Shown here: piece by piece, positions 5,604 through 15,408 of the stretch
Numbering within the stretch: the stretch's first letter is position 1
Layout: every line of letters begins with the position of its first letter
NCBI GenBank assembly: GCA_021782525.1
Contig: JAJXUY010000008.1
Location: 1 to 21,666, forward strand
Origin: Acidobacteriota bacterium
Lineage (GTDB): Bacteria > Acidobacteriota > Thermoanaerobaculia > Thermoanaerobaculales > Thermoanaerobaculaceae
Length of the DNA stretch: 21,666 nucleotides
Reading direction: 5' to 3'
The notes under the pieces: generated by a model
The model's database searches: none
What the model was told of the DNA's origin: nothing
The model's input: the letters and a program-made list of their open reading frames with translations, nothing else
Translations under genes and position numbers: made by a program

Positions 5604-7184
5604 CTACCCCGCCCGCACCACCTTGAGCTCCCCTCTCCCCCTCGCCCGCATCGCCAGGCCCACCCGCGGCGCCGCCACCCCCTCCGCCCCGCCCACCCGG
5701 AAGAACTCCATCAGCTGCCGCAGCGACTCCGCCTGCGACGCCAGCTCCTCCGCGGTGGCCGCCAGCTCCTCGGCCGCGGCGGCGTTGCGCTGGGTGACCT
5801 GGTCCACCATCCCCATGGCCGTGGTGATCTGCCCGACCCCCGCCGACTGCTCGCGCGAGGCGGACGCCACCTCCTGCACCAGGTCGGCCGTCTTCTGGAT
5901 GGCGGGCACCAGCTCGCCGAGGAGCCGCCCGGACCGCCCGGACACCTCGAGGCTGCTCGCGGCCACCGCCGCGCACTCCTTGGCCGCCTTCTGGCTGCGC
6001 TCGGCGAGCCGCCGCACCTCCGCCGCCACCTGCGCGAACCCCTTGCCGTGCTCCCCGGCCCGCGCCGCCTCGATGGCCGCGTTGAGGGCGAGGAGGTTCG
6101 TCTGGTACGCGAGCTCGCCGATGATGGAGAGGTGGCCGGCGATGGTCTTGGTCGCCTCCGCCGCCTCGTGCCCGGCGCGCCCGCTCTCCTCGGCCTGCCG
6201 CGCCGCCTGGCTGGCCATCTGCTCCGACTGCCGGCTGTTGTCGGCGTTCTGGGAGATGGAGGCGCTCATCTCCTCCAGGCTCGAGCTGGTCTCCTCCACC
6301 GAGGCCGCCTGCTCCGAGGTGCCCTGCGAGAGCGCCTGCGAGGTGGCCGACACCTGCACCGCCGCCCCGGTGAGCGCCTCGGCGCCGCCGCGGACCGCGC
6401 CCACTAGGCGCGCCAGCTGCCGCGTCATCTCGCCCATGGCCTCCTGCAGCTTGCCGAGCTCGTCGTGGCTCGTGACCCGCACGCTCTCGCGCAGGTCGCC
6501 GCCGGCGATGCGCTGCGCCAGCGCCACCGCCTCGCCGATGGGGACCACCACGCTGCGGGTGACGAGGAGCGCGATGGCGATCGCCAGCAGCGCCGCGGCC
6601 AGGATGAGCCCGAGGATGAGCGCCCGGGCCTGGCGGAAGGCGGCCTCGCTCGCGCGCGCCGCGTCGCCGAGCCGCTCGGTCTCGTGGTCGAGGAGCTTCT
6701 CCCAGGCGCCGTGGACCCGCTGCAGCGCCGGGACCACCTCGCGCAGGGCCAGCTCCTGGGCCTCGTCGCGCCGGCCCTCGGCGAGGAGCGCGCGGGCCTT
6801 GGCGAAGGCGTCGATGTACGCGAGGCGCTGCACCCCGAGGTCGTCGAAGAGCGCCCTCTCGATGGGGCCGGAGAGGGTGGCCTCGCGCTTCTTCACGACC
6901 ACGTTGGCGCGGTCGCGGACCGAGGCGATGTCGGCGAGGGTGCGATCGACCTCCGCCGGATCCTTGAGGAGGAAGAGGCGGGTGACGTGCCCGGTCTGCT
7001 CGCCGACGAGCGCGATGCCCTCCTGCGCCAGCCGCGCCTCGCTCCAGCGCTGCTGGGTGATCTCGTGGATGTGCTCGTTCAGCTCGGAGAGGCGCGCGAG
7101 CCCGAGCCCGCCGACGGCGACGAGGAACGTGACCAGCACTCCGAAGGCGAGCGAGAGCCTCGGACCGATGTTGAGGTGCGGCAT
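5604..7184 (-). CDS. Methyl-accepting chemotaxis protein (four-helix-bundle sensor)
   Basis: 526 aa from ATG 7184 (GGGGA eight or so bases upstream); the frame is open to 7313 but the extension has no protein character and would precede the membrane anchor. TM1 is about residues 10-30 ([20 protein letters not shown]). A helical extracytoplasmic sensor of 4HB_MCP type spans about 31-187, and TM2 is 188-209. A HAMP linker follows (210-262), then the signalling hairpin with the kinase-contact tip at about 358-397 ([20 protein letters not shown]). Glu/Gln-rich methylation helices lie near 291-310. There is no C-terminal receptor-tether pentapeptide. It senses an unknown ligand and controls a CheA-type kinase. 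No che genes are in view, apart from the distant lone receiver. Confidence 0.93.
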   Translation of the reverse strand: MPHLNIGPRLSLAFGVLVTFLVAVGGLGLARLSELNEHIHEITQQRWSEARLAQEGIALVGEQTGHVTRLFLLKDPAEVDRTLADIASVRDRANVVVKKREATLSGPIERALFDDLGVQRLAYIDAFAKARALLAEGRRDEAQELALREVVPALQRVHGAWEKLLDHETERLGDAARASEAAFRQARALILGLILAAALLAIAIALLVTRSVVVPIGEAVALAQRIAGGDLRESVRVTSHDELGKLQEAMGEMTRQLARLVGAVRGGAEALTGAAVQVSATSQALSQGTSEQAASVEETSSSLEEMSASISQNADNSRQSEQMASQAARQAEESGRAGHEAAEATKTIAGHLSIIGELAYQTNLLALNAAIEAARAGEHGKGFAQVAAEVRRLAERSQKAAKECAAVAASSLEVSGRSGRLLGELVPAIQKTADLVQEVASASREQSAGVGQITTAMGMVDQVTQRNAAAAEELAATAEELASQAESLRQLMEFFRVGGAEGVAAPRVGLAMRARGRGELKVVRAG

Positions 7185-7797
7185 GACTGTCCCCGGCGCC
7201 CGACGCTTCGCCCGGACCCCCAAGGCCGAGGCGGCGTTGACGCACGGTGACGAGAACTGCACTCCGCGTGCCTGGAAACAGGGCACGACCGGTCGGACCT
7301 CGCCGGACTCCACCGCAACCAGCGTCGGGACGAGTCCCGCGAGCAGGCGACGTGCGGACTCGGACGCGGGGCCGCGCGCGAGGAAGAAGGGTCAGCGGCT
7401 CCCAAAGAAGCGAACGCTTACTTCAAGTCACACAAGGGGGTGCCGAAAGGGTGATTCCCTGTCAATCCGACGAGACCTTGGGGCTGACGGGTGTGCCAGG
7501 TCCGGGTTCGCCCTGCGAAACGGAAGCGTCCGAAGGTGCGGAGGATTTCCGGATTCGGCGCGGGACGCGCCCTCGGCGCTGGCTGCGGGAATCGCGAGGG
7601 GAGCATGGGTGGGCGGGGCATCTCGCGCACCCAGGTGTGGGTTGTGGCACAGAACTTAACCTGTCGCGGTGCCGCGAGCGGGCGTGCGATGCCAACCGAT
7701 CACACCGCGTACTGGTCGTGGCGACGTACTCCGCGCGCGATCGTCCCTGGCCCGAGCGTAGTCCGAACTGCGGTCAGGTGCGTGTTACATTCACCGA
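7185..7797. other. 613-bp non-coding interval with possible structured segment
   Basis: No frame here on either strand looks like protein. A nested inverted repeat occurs at 7521-7551 (CGGAA/TTCCG outside, TCCG/CGGA inside), followed at 7557-7571 by a perfect GGCGCG-gga-CGCGCC hairpin. Neither has a T tract, so they are not ordinary terminators. The stretch divides the minus-strand chemoreceptor from the plus-strand polysaccharide genes and should hold promoters for both. A TACATT at 7786-7791 lies six bases before the ATG at 7798 and may be the -10 of that gene, though its -35 is weak. Confidence 0.4.
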
Positions 7798-8976
7798 ATG
7801 CCGCCACTCGGGAAAAATGCCCAGCCTGCGAACACGGCGTTCCTCGACGGATTACGCGGACTAGCGGCCTTTGTCGTGATGGTCGGCCACGCGCGGTGGC
7901 TGCTGTGGGAAGGCTGGGGGAATTCCGCCGCGCACCGCGCCAGCCATGGGCCATTCGGCAGATTGTTAATGTACGTCCTGGTGCCATTCCGATTCGGACA
8001 CGAAATGGTCGTACTATTTTTCGTGCTGTCCGGGTTTGTCATTCATCTCAGGTATGCGCGCGGTTATGTGCGAGATCCTGGAGCGACCTTCGATCTCGGG
8101 GCGTTCTGGAGGCGGCGCGCGAGGCGCATATACCCGCCACTCCTGTTTGCAATGGTTGTAACCTTTCTGTGCGACGTCATAGGTGAACATGCCGGGTTCG
8201 GCATCTACAGCGGAAGCACGGTCTATCCATTGCTCAACGCCAACATTCATGCCTCACACGACTGGTGGACTGCGCTGGGCAACCTGTCCTTCTTGATGGG
8301 CGCCTACGTTCCGGTATGGGGAACCAATGGCCCGCTGTGGTCGTTGATGTACGAATGGTGGTTCTATATGTTGTACCCAGCCGTGTGGTTCGTGGCGCGT
8401 CGTTCGCTACTGCTCGGAAGTGCCATCGTCTTCGGCGGTTGCTTCGTAGCGGTTGTCTTTCCTGGCTGGCCGCTGCGAATGCCGGAACAGGTTCTGGCCG
8501 GAATGGGCATCTGGTGGCTGGGAGCGGTTCTCGCGGAGAAGGAAGCGGGGAGGCTCTCTGTCAGATGGCGATCGCTGGGTATGTTTGCGGTTGCGCTCCT
8601 ACCCGCCCCTTTCATGCGAGCTAGTCCGTTTGCGGATGGCGTCTGGGGCCTCGGTTTCTTCGGGCTGATATCGATCCTGTTTGCACTGGGAGAGAACCAC
8701 GTCGCTCGCCGAGTTCTCGGTCGGCTTGGCTGGCTAGGCGAGTGCTCCTACACCATGTACGTCATCCATTTCCCTCTACTGGTTCTGCTGAGTGGATGGT
8801 TGATGTCCCGGTCGCCGAGCGGTACGCTCCCGGCTCACCTGGGCTGGGTCTACGGTTCCATCCCGGTCCTCGTCCTGTTCAGCTATTTGGCGCATTATTT
8901 CGTGGAGCGGCCGTTTGTCCGAAGTTCGCGGAAGCCTGCGCGGGAGCCCTCGAGCGCGCCAGCCCTCGCAGCCTGA
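7798..8976 (+). CDS. Acyltransferase 3 family membrane protein (OafA/YrhL-like)
   Basis: 392 aa. The N-terminus has the family signature AFLDGLRGLAAFVVMVGHAR with Arg20 and His31, followed by FFVLSGFVIHLRY and RRRARRIYPPLLFAMV. About ten hydrophobic segments are spread along the chain, and the C-terminus ends in a polar tail. Members move an acetyl or other acyl group from the cytoplasm to sugars of O-antigen, capsule or related glycans. It leads the plus-strand polysaccharide genes, so O-acylation of the polysaccharide made here is the likely role (inference). ATG 7798 has no ribosome site. Codon use includes more TTT, GTT and ATT than the chemoreceptor before it, pointing to foreign origin. 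224 bp separate it from the next gene. Confidence 0.9.
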   Translation: MPPLGKNAQPANTAFLDGLRGLAAFVVMVGHARWLLWEGWGNSAAHRASHGPFGRLLMYVLVPFRFGHEMVVLFFVLSGFVIHLRYARGYVRDPGATFDLGAFWRRRARRIYPPLLFAMVVTFLCDVIGEHAGFGIYSGSTVYPLLNANIHASHDWWTALGNLSFLMGAYVPVWGTNGPLWSLMYEWWFYMLYPAVWFVARRSLLLGSAIVFGGCFVAVVFPGWPLRMPEQVLAGMGIWWLGAVLAEKEAGRLSVRWRSLGMFAVALLPAPFMRASPFADGVWGLGFFGLISILFALGENHVARRVLGRLGWLGECSYTMYVIHFPLLVLLSGWLMSRSPSGTLPAHLGWVYGSIPVLVLFSYLAHYFVERPFVRSSRKPAREPSSAPALAA

Positions 8977-9200
8977 CCTTCTCAGCCGCAGCGAACAGCG
9001 TGTCGGCGGGACGCCCGTGAGCGCGGAGGGAGCCGAAAGGATGGTGCTCTGGATCGGGACTTCGGGCCCCGCGACGGCACGGATGCGTCGGGCCTTTGCT
9101 TAGAGCAATAATGGCTCGATCGTGATAACATCTCTTCTCCGTCGAACGGTTCCTGGCAAAACCGAGGCGCGCGTCAGTCTCGAGCCACGGGTCATGACTT

Positions 9201-10142
9201 ATGCTCCAGCTCTCCGTCGTTATCCCGTCTTTTGAGCGCCCCGTCTGGCTCGCTCGCGCGATCCGTTCGCTCCTAGGGCAGGAACCAGCTCCGAGCGAGG
9301 TGATTGTGGTCGCGCGCGACACGGACCAGCCAACCCACGCTGCAATTGCGCGGGCACAGGCCGAAGGGCATCCGTTTCCGATCAGGAAGGCAGTTGTCAC
9401 CGAGCCCGGATTCCTGCCGCCTGTCCGAGCGGGATTCGCGCTCGCGTCCGGCGATGTCGTGGCGACGCTGGACGACGATGCCGAGGCGACGGAAGGGTGG
9501 ACGCGAGGGCTGCTGAGGCATTACGCGGATGCGAAGGTGGGGGGGGTCGGCGGCAGGTGCATCAACATGGATGGCGATCGGGTAGCGGCCGTGCCGTCCT
9601 GTTCCCGTGTGGGATACGTGAACTGGAGCGGCCAATTCATCGGCAATATGTACATGCGTCCAGAGTTCACGACCCCCGCTTATGTGCGCTTCCTCATGGG
9701 CGGCAACATGAGCTATCGGCGTGAGGTGGCGCGGAATCTGGAGTTCGATATGCTCCTGAACGACGGGGTAGGATTCGGCTACGAAGTCGATCTTGGGCTT
9801 CAGGTCGGTCGGGCCGGATACCTCGTCGTCTTCGACCCTGCCGTTGCCATCCGGCATTACAGTGCTCCCAGGGCAACCTCTGGTATGCGCAAGAGAGACG
9901 ATCGCCTCGCGGTGTCCTCCTATGCGCACAACCAATTGCGAATCGCGTTGCGGCGCCTGCCGATCCCGCACTCGGTTGTCGCCTTAGCGCGGCAGATCCT
10001 CGTCGGGGAGCGGCGCGCGCCGGGGCTGATTCCATTAGCCTTGGGGCCGGTGTCCCGGCGCGCCGGCTTCGTCAACGAGGTTGCTCGCGCGGCGCTGGCG
10101 GGAAGAATGTGCGCGCTGAAGCAGTTGGCTATGCGGACCTGA
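9201..10142 (+). CDS. Family 2 glycosyltransferase
   Basis: 313 aa. GT-A fold glycosyltransferase starting LQLSVVIPSFERPVWLARAI, with the acidic metal/nucleotide motif TLDDDAE (Asp91-93) and a GGNMSYRREV segment typical of the acceptor side. There is no membrane anchor. It should add a sugar from a nucleotide donor to the lipid-linked repeat at the inner face of the membrane; donor and linkage are not predictable. The stop overlaps the next gene's start (TGATG), showing translational coupling to the polymerase gene. No clear Shine-Dalgarno precedes ATG 9201. The 224-bp upstream gap has an A/T-richer patch near 9110-9150 that may hold a promoter. Confidence 0.88.
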   Translation: MLQLSVVIPSFERPVWLARAIRSLLGQEPAPSEVIVVARDTDQPTHAAIARAQAEGHPFPIRKAVVTEPGFLPPVRAGFALASGDVVATLDDDAEATEGWTRGLLRHYADAKVGGVGGRCINMDGDRVAAVPSCSRVGYVNWSGQFIGNMYMRPEFTTPAYVRFLMGGNMSYRREVARNLEFDMLLNDGVGFGYEVDLGLQVGRAGYLVVFDPAVAIRHYSAPRATSGMRKRDDRLAVSSYAHNQLRIALRRLPIPHSVVALARQILVGERRAPGLIPLALGPVSRRAGFVNEVARAALAGRMCALKQLAMRT

Positions 10143-11524
10143 TGAGTCCGCACCTGATTGTGACTTCAACAGCACTCCCATTGTCGCCAAGGTGGCCGAG
10201 GGCGACTCGAAGACGGCGGACTGCGTGGCGGGGGGCGCGGGTGTGGTTCTGCCTGCTCCTCGCCTCCATCTGTCTGGAAGGCTTGGGACGCAAGTTCGTA
10301 CCGGGGGTCCCGCAATTCGCGTGGTACATATCCAAAGACGTTCTTCTCCTGGTCGGGATGGCCAGTTTCGGTCTGGGGCGTGCCGAACTCGCCGTCGGTC
10401 GCAAACTGTTCAGCCCGTTTTTCGTCGTCATGGCTGGCGCCGGGCTCTGGACGATCTTTGAGATGGTAAACCCAGCCCAAGGCTCGGTTCCCCTTGCGCT
10501 GCTTGGGTTGCGCTCGTATTGGCTCTGGTGGATCGCGCCCTTCATTGTCGCGCGCGCGCTGCGGCGCGACTCGGATTTCGGAACAGCCCTTTCGATTCTT
10601 GCTTTGCTCGCGCTGGTCGTGGCGGTAATGGCGGCGATACAGTTTGAATCGCCGCCCGACGCATGGGTGAACCGTTACGCCTGGGGTGAGATGGGGATCG
10701 CGGGTGTAGAAGAGACGGGGCGCGTTCGCGTCTCCTCCACATTTGCCTATCTCACCGGCTTCACCGATTTTGCAACCCTGGTGGTACCTCTTCTCTTGGT
10801 TGGCTGGCTTTCTGAGCGGCGAAGGTCCAGGAAGACGTTGTACCTCCTAGCTTTGGGTGCGTTGGGTGTGACCCTGCCGATGTCTGGGGCGCGCGCGCCG
10901 CTGGTCCTCATTGGTTGCGCGCTCGTCGTCATCTTTTGGGAAACGGGAGCGCTAAGTACGCGTCGTGGCTGGGCGCTGCTGGTGCTCGCAGTCGCGTTGG
11001 CGGAAGCACCTAAGTTGCTGGCGCCCGAGTCAGTGAAAGGGACGGCATCGCGGTTCGCGGGAGATGACACGCGAGGTAGATTCCTGGAGGGCCTGCAAGT
11101 CCTGCCGCCAGTGGCGCTTGCTTTTTACCAGTATCCTCCTCTCGGAATCGGCACTGGCATGCAGCAGAACGCACGCTTCGCACTCGGCGTAAGGACTACC
11201 TGGGATACAGAACTCGAAATTGGGCGCTACCTGATCGAGCTCGGGCCAATAGGGTATCTCTTGGTGTGGACCTGCCGCCTGGGCCTTTGCGTAGCGCTGG
11301 CGCGCGCAGCGCGAGCTTTGCGAACCGCTCGCCGCCGAGAGTGGGCCGGCCTGTCCGTGGCCCTCGCCGGCCTGGCCGTTATCGGGAACTTCGTGTTCAA
11401 TCATGTGTTTCAGGCGCTGTTCTTTGTGATGGTGGGCCTCATCTTGCGTCAATGCGCGAACATTCGCAGCGATCTGCGTCGTCCACTCGTGGAGAGCGCA
11501 CATAATGCCGGGGGACAGGGATGA
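10142..11524 (+). CDS. Wzy-like O-antigen polymerase/ligase membrane protein
   Basis: 460 aa from ATG 10142, which overlaps the stop of the preceding glycosyltransferase; an upstream ATG at 10109 is possible but less likely. The protein consists of some ten or more hydrophobic segments with a large extracytoplasmic loop in the second half (about residues 290-370, including SRFAGDDTRGRFLEGLQ and GIGTGMQQN). A SGARAPLVLIG segment just before resembles the conserved Arg region of O-antigen ligase/polymerase (Wzy_C/WaaL-like) proteins. It would join repeat units, or attach glycan, on the periplasmic side. Sequence alone does not separate polymerase from ligase; a flippase at 12804-14282 favours a Wzx/Wzy route. 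The next gene's start overlaps its stop (ATGA). Confidence 0.78.
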   Translation: MSPHLIVTSTALPLSPRWPRATRRRRTAWRGARVWFCLLLASICLEGLGRKFVPGVPQFAWYISKDVLLLVGMASFGLGRAELAVGRKLFSPFFVVMAGAGLWTIFEMVNPAQGSVPLALLGLRSYWLWWIAPFIVARALRRDSDFGTALSILALLALVVAVMAAIQFESPPDAWVNRYAWGEMGIAGVEETGRVRVSSTFAYLTGFTDFATLVVPLLLVGWLSERRRSRKTLYLLALGALGVTLPMSGARAPLVLIGCALVVIFWETGALSTRRGWALLVLAVALAEAPKLLAPESVKGTASRFAGDDTRGRFLEGLQVLPPVALAFYQYPPLGIGTGMQQNARFALGVRTTWDTELEIGRYLIELGPIGYLLVWTCRLGLCVALARAARALRTARRREWAGLSVALAGLAVIGNFVFNHVFQALFFVMVGLILRQCANIRSDLRRPLVESAHNAGGQG

Positions 11525-12750
11525 ACTCGGTTGTGGTGAGCCATCCGCACGCAGCGGCCGTGGCGGTGGGAACGGCTTGTGCCCTAGATCGCGAGGGTAT
11601 GCTCGCGGCTCTGCTCACGGGAGCGGGAGCGGCGCGATACTCTTGGCGCGGTTCGCTGCTCCAACGCCTCTCGACACGGTGGCCGCGCCTCGCGAACCGC
11701 GTGTGGACCTTGGACGCGCGCCGGATCCAGACGCTTGGATCGGTCGAAATAGGCGCGAGACTGGTTTCCAAGGCGGCTCGCAGGCTCGGTCGGCGCACGC
11801 CCAGCCAATATGACGCGCTGTTCGTCGGCCATGATGCTGCAGCGGCCCTGATGCCTTGGCCGCGCGGCGTCACAGCGGTGTACGCCTACGAGGACGGCGC
11901 GCTCCGCACCTTCCGGAAAGCCGCTCGCCGTAACGTCGCGCGCATCTTGGACCAACCGTCACCATTTTGGCGCACCGTCGAAAAAGTATGGTTAGAGGAG
12001 TCCAGACGCTGGCCCGGTGCCATGGGCTCAGCGCCGCCGCTCGAGCCGGAGTGGAAGAAGCGGCGGAAGGACGAAGAGCTCGCGCTCGCCGACGCGGTGT
12101 CGGTTGCCTCGGCTTTCACTCGCGCGTCACTCGTCGAGGCCGGCTACCGTGGCTCCGTCATCCTGACGCCGTACGGCTACCCGGTCGAGCTGTTCAGCTA
12201 TCGGACGAAGACTCCGGATGGACCGTTCACGGTGATTTCCGTGGGCACACAGGACCTCCGGAAGGGAACGCCGTACCTGCTCGAGGCTTGGCGAAAGGCG
12301 GGGTTGCGTGACGCGCGCCTGCGACTCATCGGCCCGATGCGACTTACGGAGGAGTTCTTGAAGCCATATCGTCAGTTGTTCGAGCAGGTAGCGCCGCTGC
12401 CGAAGGTTCAGCTGGAACGCGAGTACCAGGCTGCCGACCTACTCGCGTTCCCTACGCTCGGAGACGGGTTCGGCCTGGTCATTCAGGAGGCGATGTGTTG
12501 CGGTACGCCCGCACTCACGACTCGATGCGGCGGCGGGCCAGAGTGCATCACCAGCGGGACTGACGGGTTGATCGTGCCCGAGGCCAACGTGGAAGTGCTG
12601 GTCGAGGCGCTGCGATGGGCAGCTGCGAACCGCGACCGGCTGTGGGAAATGGGGCGCGCAGCGCGACGGCGGGCGGAAGCGTGGATGTGGGACGATGCTG
12701 GCCTCGACCTGACCCGACGGCTCTCTGCGGTGCTTCGCACGCGTGCTTAA
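11521..12750 (+). CDS. Family 4 (GT-B) glycosyltransferase
   Basis: 409 aa. The C-terminal half is a glycosyl-transferase group 1 domain: FTVISVGTQDLRKGTPYLLE, then LLAFPTLGDGFGLVIQEAM and GTPALTT. The usual E-x7-E pair is D-x7-E here (Asp315, Glu323), a conservative change in the first position. The N-terminal half is poorly conserved, as expected for the acceptor-binding side. It is translationally coupled to the polymerase gene (ATGA overlap) and ends the plus-strand series, 53 bp from the convergent flippase gene. It probably adds one sugar of the repeat unit in the cytoplasm. Confidence 0.88.
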   Translation: MNSVVVSHPHAAAVAVGTACALDREGMLAALLTGAGAARYSWRGSLLQRLSTRWPRLANRVWTLDARRIQTLGSVEIGARLVSKAARRLGRRTPSQYDALFVGHDAAAALMPWPRGVTAVYAYEDGALRTFRKAARRNVARILDQPSPFWRTVEKVWLEESRRWPGAMGSAPPLEPEWKKRRKDEELALADAVSVASAFTRASLVEAGYRGSVILTPYGYPVELFSYRTKTPDGPFTVISVGTQDLRKGTPYLLEAWRKAGLRDARLRLIGPMRLTEEFLKPYRQLFEQVAPLPKVQLEREYQAADLLAFPTLGDGFGLVIQEAMCCGTPALTTRCGGGPECITSGTDGLIVPEANVEVLVEALRWAAANRDRLWEMGRAARRRAEAWMWDDAGLDLTRRLSAVLRTRA

Positions 12751-12803
12751 GCCAGTGTCCGCCAATTACAAAGCGCGAACATCTGTTTGCCGAAGGCCTA
12801 AGG

Positions 12804-14282
12804 TCACGACGAAACGCGTACAGCGGCCCTGATAGCCGACGCTACGTCGGTCAACTCGGATCTGCTCACTGCGAGCGCTACGACGAGATAACACAGCACG
12901 CCGGCGCCACCGCTGATGGTCAGGACCGGAAAGGTGCCGAATCCCCGTTCCACGAGAAGCGTGCGAAACAAGTAGCTAGCCCCGACGCCGGTGAGCACGG
13001 CAAGCAAAGGCCGAGCGATAGCGCGTGGCAGCGCTGTCCATGTAGTCGAAGTGCATCGCCCTGCCAAAGCGAGGCCGGCCATGAGCATCAGACAGTTCGC
13101 CAGCGCAAATCCGAGGGCAACGCCTGACACGCCGCGCACACGAAACGCGTTCAAGAAGCACAGGGTGACGAATGCCTTAGCTGCGTGAAACAGCAGCAGT
13201 ACCCCAGGTCGCCCGCCTGCCAGCAGGGTGCCTCCGACAACAGTCGCGACGCTGAGTGCGGCGCCAGAGAGGCTCATGATGCCCGTGATCTTCCACGCAT
13301 CTCCCCACCGATTCCCGATGAGCAACGCGCAGGCCTCCTGCGCGTAAACGCCGACCATGAGCGACAGGAAGACCGGCACGAGCACCTGATACTTGGTAAA
13401 GCGAGCAGCTGCGTCAGCAAACGAACCAGAAACGCGGCTCGCGGACAGTGCAGGGAACGCGATGGCAGCGATCATGAAAGCAGCATACTTCTGCGGGATA
13501 GTGGCGACATTGTAGGCGAGCGAGTAAGTACCGAGGGCCGCGGACCCGAAATAATGCCCTACGCAGATATTATCGAGATTCTCGTCGAGCTGAGTGAGCG
13601 CGCTGGCGATAACGACGAGGCCACCAAAGCGAAGGAGCCGTTGTAGCGCGGAGCCGGACACGCGGCCGGGGACAAGCGAGTGCACGGAAGGGGCCACCAG
13701 TGCGAGCCCCACGCCGGCCTGGGCCAATCGACCAATCACGATCGACCAACTGTGGCATCCGAAGTAGGCGAGCGGAATGGCGGTCGCCGGATAGGTGAGG
13801 CTGCTGCAAGCTTCTGCAATAGAGATGCGGCGATAATCAAGGCGCCTGGCTAACAGCGCGCTTGGGACGGCGCCAGCATTCAGCAAGAGATAGGCGCCAG
13901 ACTGCGCTATGACGATGTAGGAAAGTTTGGGAGCGTGATAAAAAGAGGCAAGAGGCCATGCCGCCAATATGCCCACGGTGAAGATAGCGAGTCCAATGAG
14001 CCAGCTTGCGCTAGTGGCGGTGTGGATTTCTTCGTGCGTCAGCGAACGGCGCTGGACAAGGTAGGCCCGGATCCCAAAATCGGCGAAGGCACTGCAGACA
14101 CTCAAGAAAATGGCGGACATGCTGACGAGCCCAAAGTCGTCCGCAGCGAGCAGACGGGCGAGGAAGAGGGTGGTCAGCAGTCCGGAGCCGAGTTGCGCCG
14201 CCCTGGAAACCGTGCCCCAGGCGACGCCCCTGACGATGTGGCCTGACGTGGCGACTGGGGCGCTCGTGTCGTCGGCTGTCAT
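12804..14282 (-). CDS. Wzx-like polysaccharide flippase (MOP superfamily)
   Basis: 492 aa from ATG 14282. The N-terminus GVAWGTVSRAAQLGSGLLTT and the following SAIFLSVCSAFADFGIRAYLVQ are typical of oligosaccharide flippases of the PST/Wzx group, and about 12-14 hydrophobic segments cover the chain. A middle segment (LRFGGLVVIASALTQLDENL) matches the repeated half of these proteins. It should move undecaprenyl-linked repeat units across the inner membrane for the polymerase at 10142-11524. It is last in a minus-strand operon of three glycosyltransferases, 82 bp after the GT2 gene. No terminator is evident in the 53 bp shared with the convergent glycosyltransferase. Confidence 0.88.
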   Translation of the reverse strand: MTADDTSAPVATSGHIVRGVAWGTVSRAAQLGSGLLTTLFLARLLAADDFGLVSMSAIFLSVCSAFADFGIRAYLVQRRSLTHEEIHTATSASWLIGLAIFTVGILAAWPLASFYHAPKLSYIVIAQSGAYLLLNAGAVPSALLARRLDYRRISIAEACSSLTYPATAIPLAYFGCHSWSIVIGRLAQAGVGLALVAPSVHSLVPGRVSGSALQRLLRFGGLVVIASALTQLDENLDNICVGHYFGSAALGTYSLAYNVATIPQKYAAFMIAAIAFPALSASRVSGSFADAAARFTKYQVLVPVFLSLMVGVYAQEACALLIGNRWGDAWKITGIMSLSGAALSVATVVGGTLLAGGRPGVLLLFHAAKAFVTLCFLNAFRVRGVSGVALGFALANCLMLMAGLALAGRCTSTTWTALPRAIARPLLAVLTGVGASYLFRTLLVERGFGTFPVLTISGGAGVLCYLVVALAVSRSELTDVASAIRAAVRVSS

Positions 14283-14364
14283 GGCCTGATGTTCCGCGAA
14301 GGTTTCGCGTCCAAGGTGTTGCGAGCGGGGCGGCGCTCGTGGGTGGTGCGACTGGCGTTACGCA

Positions 14365-15402
14365 TTACCGGAAAAACAGGACACCAAATCGGTAGTGCTC
14401 GCCCAGCAAGATGAGATCGGCAAACGGCAAGAGGAGCCCATATCTCAAGGCGTTTGCGGCGGAAACGGTCAGGGGGAGGGCTGCGCGACGCAGCGCCGCA
14501 TTGGCATGTGCACGTTTCCAAAACGCAAGGCCAAGGAAGAGCATGAGGCCGAGTGGCCAGTAAGGCCACAGGGACGGCCCCGTGATCAGAGGCAGCGCCA
14601 GCAATACGCTTAGTTTCACCAGCGCCTTGAGCGCCATGAGGCGGTTGTTCGCAGCATGTTCTTGGCGCAGTTGCTCTGACACCGTGAAGAGATGGCGAAG
14701 TGCACGGTAGGCGAGCGCCTTGCGTGGACGATGGTCCCAGGGAAAGAACACGTCCTTCAGCCGAGGCGGATGCGAAACGACCGCTGAAGCTATGAAGCAC
14801 GGCGTGCCCAGTCGTGCGCCAGCACGCACCGTGAAGTCATGATCCTCGCCTAAGTAGCTGACGGTATTCGTGAACCCGCCGAGTGCGTCGAACGCGCGTC
14901 GGGAGATGGCGAAATTCGCTCCCGGGACGACCTCGCCGAAAAGTTGAAAGGAGTGGATGTAGGGTTCAATCGGTGGAACGGGGCTCGTCACGGGTCCATA
15001 TGCCAGGGAATTGCAGTGCTCTGATCCCGACGTGAGCGCTTCGAGCCACCCGGGCTCGGCCAAGCAGTCGCTGTCGATGAAGGCGAGCACAGCGCCGGCG
15101 GAGATGCTGGCACCACGGTTGCGGGCCAAACCCGGGCCGACGTTGGAACCTGAGATCATGATGAGGCGTTCGAAGGCACTTGCGAACTCTTCCGCCACCG
15201 ACCGCACCTCACCCGAGGAGCCATCGTCGGCAATGATTACCTCGAACCAGCCGTGCGCGAGGCGCTGACTGACCAGGCTCTGTAAGAGCGCCCGAAGTGG
15301 CTCGGAGCGGTTGAACGTAGGAACAATGACGCTCACGCGCGGCGAGGGACGAGCGTCATTGTCGAGGGGAGTGCCGACTACCCATTCAAAGTCGTGGTCC
15401 AT
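14365..15402 (-). CDS. Membrane-associated family 2 glycosyltransferase
   Basis: 345 aa. GT-A domain with RVSVIVPTFNRSEPLRALLQ, IIADDGSSG (Asp59-60), the DXD motif FIDSDC (Asp110, Asp112) and the acceptor motif GEDHDFTVRAG. The C-terminal third carries two or three hydrophobic segments (about 265-300 and 318-335), so it is likely held at the inner membrane. It extends the lipid-linked repeat unit. Only six bases separate ATG 15402 from the stop of the preceding GT4 gene, without a clear ribosome site, which suggests coupling. Sugar specificity is unknown. Confidence 0.9.
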   Translation of the reverse strand: MDHDFEWVVGTPLDNDARPSPRVSVIVPTFNRSEPLRALLQSLVSQRLAHGWFEVIIADDGSSGEVRSVAEEFASAFERLIMISGSNVGPGLARNRGASISAGAVLAFIDSDCLAEPGWLEALTSGSEHCNSLAYGPVTSPVPPIEPYIHSFQLFGEVVPGANFAISRRAFDALGGFTNTVSYLGEDHDFTVRAGARLGTPCFIASAVVSHPPRLKDVFFPWDHRPRKALAYRALRHLFTVSEQLRQEHAANNRLMALKALVKLSVLLALPLITGPSLWPYWPLGLMLFLGLAFWKRAHANAALRRAALPLTVSAANALRYGLLLPFADLILLGEHYRFGVLFFR

Positions 15403-15408
15403 GGAATA

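Noticed and set aside
5197..7659. 820-aa open frame on the plus strand
   Set aside because: Antisense to the lipoprotein and chemoreceptor genes, with Ser/Arg/Ala runs and no motif; the opposite strand has clear MCP signatures.
7645..7665. Possible sigma-54 promoter (TGGCAC at 7645-7650)
   Set aside because: The required GC of the -12 element is absent at the right distance (TTAAC is found), and there is no enhancer-binding site or regulator gene nearby.
9066..9100. Possible terminator (CGACG ... CGTCG followed by GGCCTTTGCTT)
   Set aside because: The stem is only five perfect pairs, the outer pairing is broken by a mismatch and the T tract is interrupted.
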